From assembly GCA_963853835.1 (NCBI GenBank), contig OY970820.1, forward strand, positions 19,833,873 to 19,897,872: 64,000 nt of DNA, read 5' to 3'. Shown here in pieces: positions 58,330-64,000 of the stretch. Positions within the stretch are counted from its first letter, which is position 1; each line of letters begins with the position of its first letter. Both the position numbers and the translations under genes were made by a program. The notes beneath the pieces were generated by a model that saw only the letters and a program-made list of their open reading frames with translations, was not told the DNA's origin and made no database searches. The stretch comes from Calendula officinalis. Lineage: Eukaryota; Streptophyta; Magnoliopsida; Asterales; Asteraceae.

Positions 58330-61300
58330 ATGCAAATGTTCATGACATCTAGCTCAATACCCCATAACCATAAGGTTCTTAAACCTCATTGTTTCTCAAA
58401 ACCATCAGTTTACACCCTTTTCTTGATTTTCGCCGCCGCCGCCACTGCTGCCGCCGGAGATGATGGTGGCTCAAACCATGAAGCAAGCGTGCTGCTCACG
58501 TGGCTTCATGGTTCTTCAGGCTCACCAACACCGGATTCTTTCTCAAATTGGAAACTTGAATCCAACCCATGTAACTGGACTTACATAACATGCAACTCAT
58601 TTAATTTTATATCTGAAATTAATATTCAGTCAGTCCCTTTACAGCTATCTTTACCCACAAATCTTTCTTCATTTCCTCATCTCACAAGACTTGTAATCTC
58701 CGGTGCTAACATCACCGGAGCAATCCCAGATGACATCTCCGGCTGCCGTGAACTCATCTCCATTGATCTCAGCTCCAACAGTCTTTCCGGTCCCATACCG
58801 GAAACCATTGGTAATCTTGAAAACCTCCAAGACTTGATCTTGAACTCCAACCAGCTCACCGGAAACATCCCACATGACATCGGAAACTGCCGGAGCCTCA
58901 AGAATCTTGTCATATTTGACAACCGGTTAACCGGAAACATCCCACCTGAATTAGGTCGGTTGCAAAACCTTCAAGTTATCCGTGCAGGAGGAAACAAAGA
59001 CCTCGCCGGAAAAATCCCAGAAGAGATCGGAAACTGCGGTAACCTCACCGTTCTCGGTCTTGCTGACACAAAGCTATCAGGTTCTCTCCCTACTTCATTG
59101 GGTAAGTTAACAAGACTACAAACACTATCCATATACACCACCATGATCTCCGGCGAGATTCCGCCGGAAATTGGAAAGTGTTCCGAGCTTGTGGAATTGT
59201 ATTTGTACCAAAATAGTCTTTCGGGTCGGATCATACCCGAGTTGGGAAAACTCCACAAACTCGAAAAATTGTTACTTTGGCAGAACAATTTTTTGGGAAA
59301 AATCCCTGAGGAAATTGGAAACTGTAGCAAATTAAAAATGTTTGATGTTTCTTTGAATTTGTTATCCGGTTCAATCCCATTATCTGTTGGTAATCTTGTT
59401 GAGTTAGAAGAGTTTATGATTAGTAACAACAACATATCTGGTTCGATACCGTTAGTTATTTCAAATGCTGTTAATCTTAAACAATTGCAACTTGATACTA
59501 ATCGAATTTCAGGCCTAATTCCTAATAATCTTGGAAATTTACAAAATCTTGAGGTGTTTTTCGCATGGGATAATCAACTTGAAGGAAGCCTTCCTGCAAG
59601 TTTGGGTAATTGTAGTAATCTCCAAGCATTAGATTTATCACATAATTCACTCAATGGTAGTGTTCCCTTCGAGTTATTTCAACTACAAAACCTCACCAAA
59701 TTGCTTTTAATTTCTAATAATATTTCGGGTTCGATACCTAAAGAAATTGGAAATTGTATCTCTTTAGTGAGAATGCGTTTAGGGAATAATCATATCACGG
59801 GAGAAATCCCGAGAGAAATCGAGGGTTTAAAAAGCATAAATTTTCTTGATTTATCGGGAAATCGACTTTCCGGGACGGTCCCGGATCAGATTTCAGGTTG
59901 TATCGAGTTACAAATGGTTGATTTTAGCAACAATATGTTACAAGGTTCGTTACCAAATACGTTATCATCTTTATCTAGTTTACAAGTATTAGATGTTTCT
60001 AAAAATCAGTTTTCGGGTCCGATTCCGGCTAGTTTAGGGAGATTAGTTTCATTAAATAAATTAATTTTAAGCGAAAACGCATTTTCCGGAGCTATCCCGC
60101 CTTCAATTGGTCTATGTTCAAGTCTTCAATTACTTGATTTGAGTAGTAATTTGCTAACCGGTGAAATCCCGAAAGAATTATGCAACATTAATTCACTCGA
60201 AATTGCACTTAACCTAAGTTGCAATGAACTAAGCGGGCATATACCGGATCAAATATCTACACTCAATAAGCTTTCGATAATCGACATTTCGTACAATAAG
60301 TTTAATGGAAACTTGAGTTCATTTTCGAATCTTGACAACCTTGTGTTATTAAACATTTCACACAACAATTTTAGCGGTTATTTACCCGATACAAAGCTGT
60401 TTAGACAATTATCTGAAATGGATTTGGTCGGGAATCAAGGTTTATGTTCTTTCGGGAAAGAATCGTGTTTCTTGAGCAATGTAGGGAAATCGGGAATCAG
60501 GAAAGATGAATATAAATCAAGGAATACTAAGTTACTAAAGTTTGCTATTTCAATGCTTGTTATTTTGGCGATTGCAATGATGATTATGGGATTTTTTGCA
60601 GTTTTAAAGGGGAGGAGTAGTATTGTTAAGGGTGGTTATGAGTCTGAGTTAGGTGAGTCATATTCATGGCAATTTACACAATTTCAAAAGTTTAACATTT
60701 CTATAGATCAAATTTTGAAATGTTTAGTAGACAGTAATGTGATCGGTAAAGGTTATTCGGGGGTTGTTTATCGTGCTGACATGGACAATGGTGATGTCAT
60801 TGCCGTGAAGAAGCTTTGGCCTTCTATGACTGTTAATGGTGGTTGTAATCAAGAGAAAACAGTGGTTCGAGACTCGTTTTCAGCAGAAGTGAAAACTTTG
60901 GGAACTATTAGACATAAAAACATTGTGCGATTTCTGGGTTGTTGTTGGAACCGAAAGACGAGATTGTTAATGTATGATTACATGCCTAATGGAAGCTTAG
61001 GAAGTTTGTTACATGAAAGAAAAGGAAGTTATTTGGAATGGGAATTAAGGTACCAAATCTTGTTAGGTGCAGCACAAGGGATTGCTTATTTGCATCATGA
61101 TTGTGTTCCTCCAATTGTTCATAGGGATATTAAGGCGAATAATATCTTAATCGGTCTAGAATTTGAGCCCTATATTGCGGATTTTGGTCTTGCAAAGCTT
61201 GTTGATGATGGTGATTTTGTTCGATCATCGAAAACAGTTGCAGGATCCTACGGCTACATCGCACCGGGTATATTTTTTCACTTTTTCTGTTTAACCTTGT

Positions 61301-61861
61301 ACTTGTTTTCACTTAGGCATTTTAACGAACAGGTTGTGGGCATTGATGAAAACTGTTTCTTTTTTTTATTGGTTAACTTCAGAATACGGTTATATGATGA
61401 AGATAACGGAAAAGAGTGATGTTTACAGCTATGGAGTAGTTGTGTTAGAAGTTTTAACAGGTAAGCAGCCGATTGATCCAACGATTCCTGACGGACTTCA
61501 TGTGGTTGATTGGGTGAGACAGAGGAAAGGAGGAAGGGAAGTACTAGATCCGAGCTTACTATCCCGGCCGGAATCAGATATTGAAGAAATGGTACAGGCG
61601 TTAGGTATCGCATTACTTTGTGTAAATTCCACACCGGAGGAAAGACCGACGATGAAAGATGTTGCGGCGATGTTGAAAGAAATCAAGCGGGAGAGAGATC
61701 AAGAATATGCAAAAGTTGATGCTCTTTTGAAGAGCGCCGGAAAGAATGAAGTTCCGGCAACGACATCTTCGTCGGCGTTTGTTCAGAACGCCGGTGTTAA
61801 TACAAACAGTATATTTCCGTCACTGCTTTACTCCTCGTCATCTAGTACTGGGTTCAAGTGA
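58330..61861 (+). CDS. RGI2: LRR receptor-like serine/threonine kinase, RGI1/RGI2 (RCH) subfamily
   Basis: Exons 58330-61267 and 61383-61861, intron 61268-61382 (GT/AG, phase 1, splitting the Glu of the APE motif); 1138 aa. Start: first ATG 58330; other Met codons are at residues 3 and 5. Signal peptide core about residues 28-42, LRR N-cap with CNWTYITC, about two dozen plant LRRs (GxIPxxIG), one transmembrane helix at 738-759, and the kinase: GKGYSG 806-811, ATP lysine K827, HRD 931-933 (RD kinase), DFG 951-953, APE at 978-980. RAGG at 218-221 and RMR at 481-483 match the RxGG and RxR signatures of receptors for tyrosine-sulfated root meristem growth factor (RGF/GLV) peptides. The likely role is a plasma-membrane peptide receptor in root meristem control. 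Similarity to Arabidopsis RGI1/RGI2 is high; exact orthology is not decided here. No frame damage. Confidence 0.93.
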
Positions 61862-62349
61862 AGAAGATATTCATTTTGATATAAATAAAATGTGATTTTC
61901 TTCAAAATTTCGTTCGTGTCTTTTTGAAGGTTTTAAATTTAAGATGTAGCCATAAATTAAAGGATCTATTATTATTATTAAGTATGACTTCTTTTACAGA
62001 TATCGATATTTTAAATTTTAATACATAAATCTTCGGACAATACGTATGCTAATGTCTAATTTGGTTCTTTATCAATATTTTATAAGCGTCAAGGCATAAT
62101 ACGCGACAACGACGTTACAAAATAGGTCATGACGACTGCGTAAGACGTGTCGTAAGATAAAACGTGATAATGCGCGATAGGGCACGTCTTATGACGATGC
62201 TTTTTTTTATATAGGCTAAGAAAATTGAGTTTTTATTTGAAAATAATGATGATATATATAATTATAAATTTAGATATAATACTATTGTGAACTTTATGTA
62301 TAAATTATCATATAAATTTATCCGTAAGGTTAACAAATAATTCATTTTA
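61862..62349. other. 3'UTR of the receptor kinase gene and spacer
   Basis: No gene. GACGACTGCGTAAGACGTG-like GC words around 62100-62200 stand out from AT-rich DNA but have no defined structure. Confidence 0.5.
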
Positions 62350-62732
62350 GGGGTGTTTGGGATTGCTATTTGTACTGAATTATCTGGTTATTGTGTTTTG
62401 AAAATGCAAATAATCTTAATTGAGCATTTGGCAAAATTTTTTTGAAATAGTCTATGATTTGCGTTATGGGGCATTCAAAACGGAGTTTTGGAAAAGAATG
62501 TGGGGAGATACTTATTCGTTTTAAAAACGGATTATTTGCATTTTACTTATATTAATTAAACAAATAATCATGTTTGTCAAACACTAAAAATTGATTATCT
62601 GACTATTGCGATCACGAACAACATAATTAAATGAACATTATTTTCCAGAATTACGTTTTGTAAACGCTAGTTGTATGATTATTTATTTTCAAGACGCATA
62701 ATATGTTTTTAATAGGGAATCGCAAACACTCC
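62350..62732. mobile_element. MITE with GGGGTGTTTG ends
   Basis: About 383 bp; left GGGGTGTTTGGGATTGC and right GGGAATCGCAAACACTCC are imperfect inverted copies. TTA on the left and TTT on the right would fit a PIF/Harbinger Tourist-type target, but this is weak. Confidence 0.6.
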
Positions 62733-62884
62733 TTTGGAGATCAATTGGAACCAATGTCTATGTCTGTAATCTTGTCAATCCTTTAACCTATACCCGACAA
62801 CTTTTTATTCAAGACTAGTAAAACAAAATCGAAACTAAATATCTGGAAATAAGCTTCACTTAAAGTTTTATACCATAAATAGCA

Positions 62885-63191
62885 TTAGCCAGTTTGACAA
62901 CAGCAATAAACATATGCAGGAGGATCACAAGTTCCATTTGGGAAACCACTTGTTTTGCAAAATGCATCACAATTTGGTATATCTTCGCATCTTCCTTGGC
63001 ATATAAAAATGGCTTCCCCCTCGCAAACCCTGTGTATATAAATCGTTTACAATCAAATGACGGTTGCATAATACGAACCGAATCAAAACCAAAACAAACA
63101 GCATAATATAATTATATATTGTATAATTACTGATTGTTGTTTGAAACTTACATAGACAGAGGAGTAGTAGAATTGCATATGAAAGCTTCAT
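62885..63191 (-). pseudogene. Defensin-like (DEFL) cysteine-rich peptide locus, frame break at the exon junction
   Basis: Exon 1 is 63191-63152: a signal-peptide start MKLSYAILLLLCL ending at a good GTAAGT donor, phase 1. Exon 2 is 63029-62885 after a CAG acceptor. In one frame it encodes a compact secreted-peptide core with nine cysteines, including CQGRCEDIPNCDAFC and a terminal CCC, ending in TAA at 62887-62885. This two-exon layout (signal peptide, then Cys-rich core) is typical of plant defensin-like genes, which act in defence or cell signalling. The two exons as read total 185 coding bases, one short of a multiple of three, so the signal peptide does not join the Cys frame. Either a one-base deletion has inactivated it, a sequencing error is present, or the real splice sites differ. 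Confidence 0.65.
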
Positions 63192-63384
63192 AAAAAGCGA
63201 CAAGTCTCCATTTTTGTTTCGTACCGCGATTCTCCATTTAGAATGGTGATAAATAGACTACCTTGAAACCGTAACAGTTATCCGATAACTAGACTACTAT
63301 AAACAATCAATTAAACATTTATGGAAACTAACTCCAAGATTTAAGACACAGCGAATATATAAAGAAGTTTAGGAGTTATAAGAG
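63192..63384. other. Upstream region of the DEFL locus
   Basis: A weak TATA-like CTATTTATC lies on the minus strand near 63250-63260. Nothing else recognised except the 8-bp duplication TATAAGAG (63377-63384) of the next element. Confidence 0.4.
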
Positions 63385-63918
63385 TAGGGGTGTAAGTGAG
63401 CCGAGCTGTTCGTGAGCTACTCGAGCTCGGCTCGTTAAAAGATCGATAAAAACTCGAGTTAAACGAGTTCGAGCCGCGCTCGAGCTTAACTTAGAGCTCG
63501 TTTAATAAACGGGCCCGAGCCTGAGCTTCATACTAAGAGCTCATTTAGGCTCGCGAGCCTAAACGAGCTAAAATAGTTAATTATTATAAAAATATATAAA
63601 TACATATTGCGTATTTATCTAATTATGTGTATATATATTATACATATACATATATAAAATAATATATATAAAAAATTTTTACATCATATATTAAATATTA
63701 TGATTAATTAAAAAAATTATATATATTTCGTATATATGGAAGCTTAAATGAGCTTAATCGAGCCGAGCCCGAGCCTGAAAAAACCTAAACGAGCCGAACT
63801 CGAGCTTTACACATAAAGCTCGAAACGAGCCGAGCTCGAGTTCGAGCTCAATAAAATTAAACGAGTCGAGCTCGAACCTAGTCGAGCTCGAGCTCGGCTC
63901 GGCTCGTTTACAGCCCTA
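63385..63918. mobile_element. hAT MITE rich in GAGCTCG repeats
   Basis: 534 bp, ends TAGGGGTGTAAGTGAGCCGA and CTCGTTTACAGCCCTA (inverted), perfect 8-bp duplications TATAAGAG (63377-63384, 63919-63926). GAGCCGAGCTCG words in both arms surround an AT-rich centre; hairpin-forming and non-coding. Confidence 0.92.
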
Positions 63919-63926
63919 TATAAGAG

Positions 63927-64000
63927 TATCATAGGTTTAGTAAAATGTTTATAAATTAAGGTTTTTCTAGCGTATGACTTATACCCAAGGGGCGGGCATA
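63927..64000. other. Window end, no feature
   Basis: Nothing recognised. Confidence 0.5.

Noticed and set aside
58669..59435. Minus-strand frames over the receptor kinase LRRs
   Set aside because: Antisense of a clearly coding, intact LRR region.
62860..63069. 69-codon frame over DEFL exon 2
   Set aside because: Alternative frame without cysteine pattern; the Cys-rich frame of the same bases is the meaningful one.

Overview
This is nuclear DNA from a flowering plant. The host genes are plant-type with spliced exons, the base composition is AT-rich, and almost every stretch between genes is transposable element. The retrotransposon families, the Harbinger ORF1 type and the MITE termini resemble those of Asteraceae, but that placement is an inference (moderate confidence).

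Only three host loci are supportable. (1) The 3' end of a pectate lyase gene lies at 130-586 (+), with the rest of the gene left of the window. (2) A complete LRR receptor kinase of the RGI/RCH subfamily lies at 58330-61861 (+), 1138 aa in two exons, with the RxGG and RxR motifs used by receptors of root meristem growth factor peptides. (3) A small cysteine-rich defensin-like locus lies at 62885-63191 (-), with a one-base frame problem at its exon junction.

Layout: 2831-7678 is a young Copia element (-) with short LTRs, unusual LTR termini and a Mutator-type MITE inside its 5' LTR. 8353-10063 is a PIF/Harbinger derivative that keeps only the Myb-like ORF1. 10479-10789 and 11049-11699 are MITEs. 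13032-22760 is a second Copia element (-) whose gag is split by a 1.65-kb solo LTR. 25027-43659 is a third Copia element (+) whose integrase is split by a fourth (28343-40492, +), whose RNase H region is in turn split by a hAT MITE (36182-36795). 44833-47762 is a non-autonomous Helitron (-) that landed inside the 9-bp target duplication of a Pack-MULE (47766-49211), which carries a captured fragment of a membrane steroid-binding protein gene. 50944-57232 is an L1-type LINE (+) with a 1043-bp internal tandem duplication covering the reverse-transcriptase active site. Further Stowaway and hAT MITEs lie around the receptor-kinase gene; one ends 183 bp before its start codon.

The window therefore reads mainly as an insertion history. 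Nearly all insertions have target-site duplications that can be read directly, so their order can be worked out. I see no new multi-gene system. The observations most worth checking are the Helitron-in-Pack-MULE junction, the MSBP gene capture, the LINE duplication whose eight differences are all transitions, a two-helix micro-ORF in a Copia leader, and repeat arrays in the retroelement leaders and linkers.
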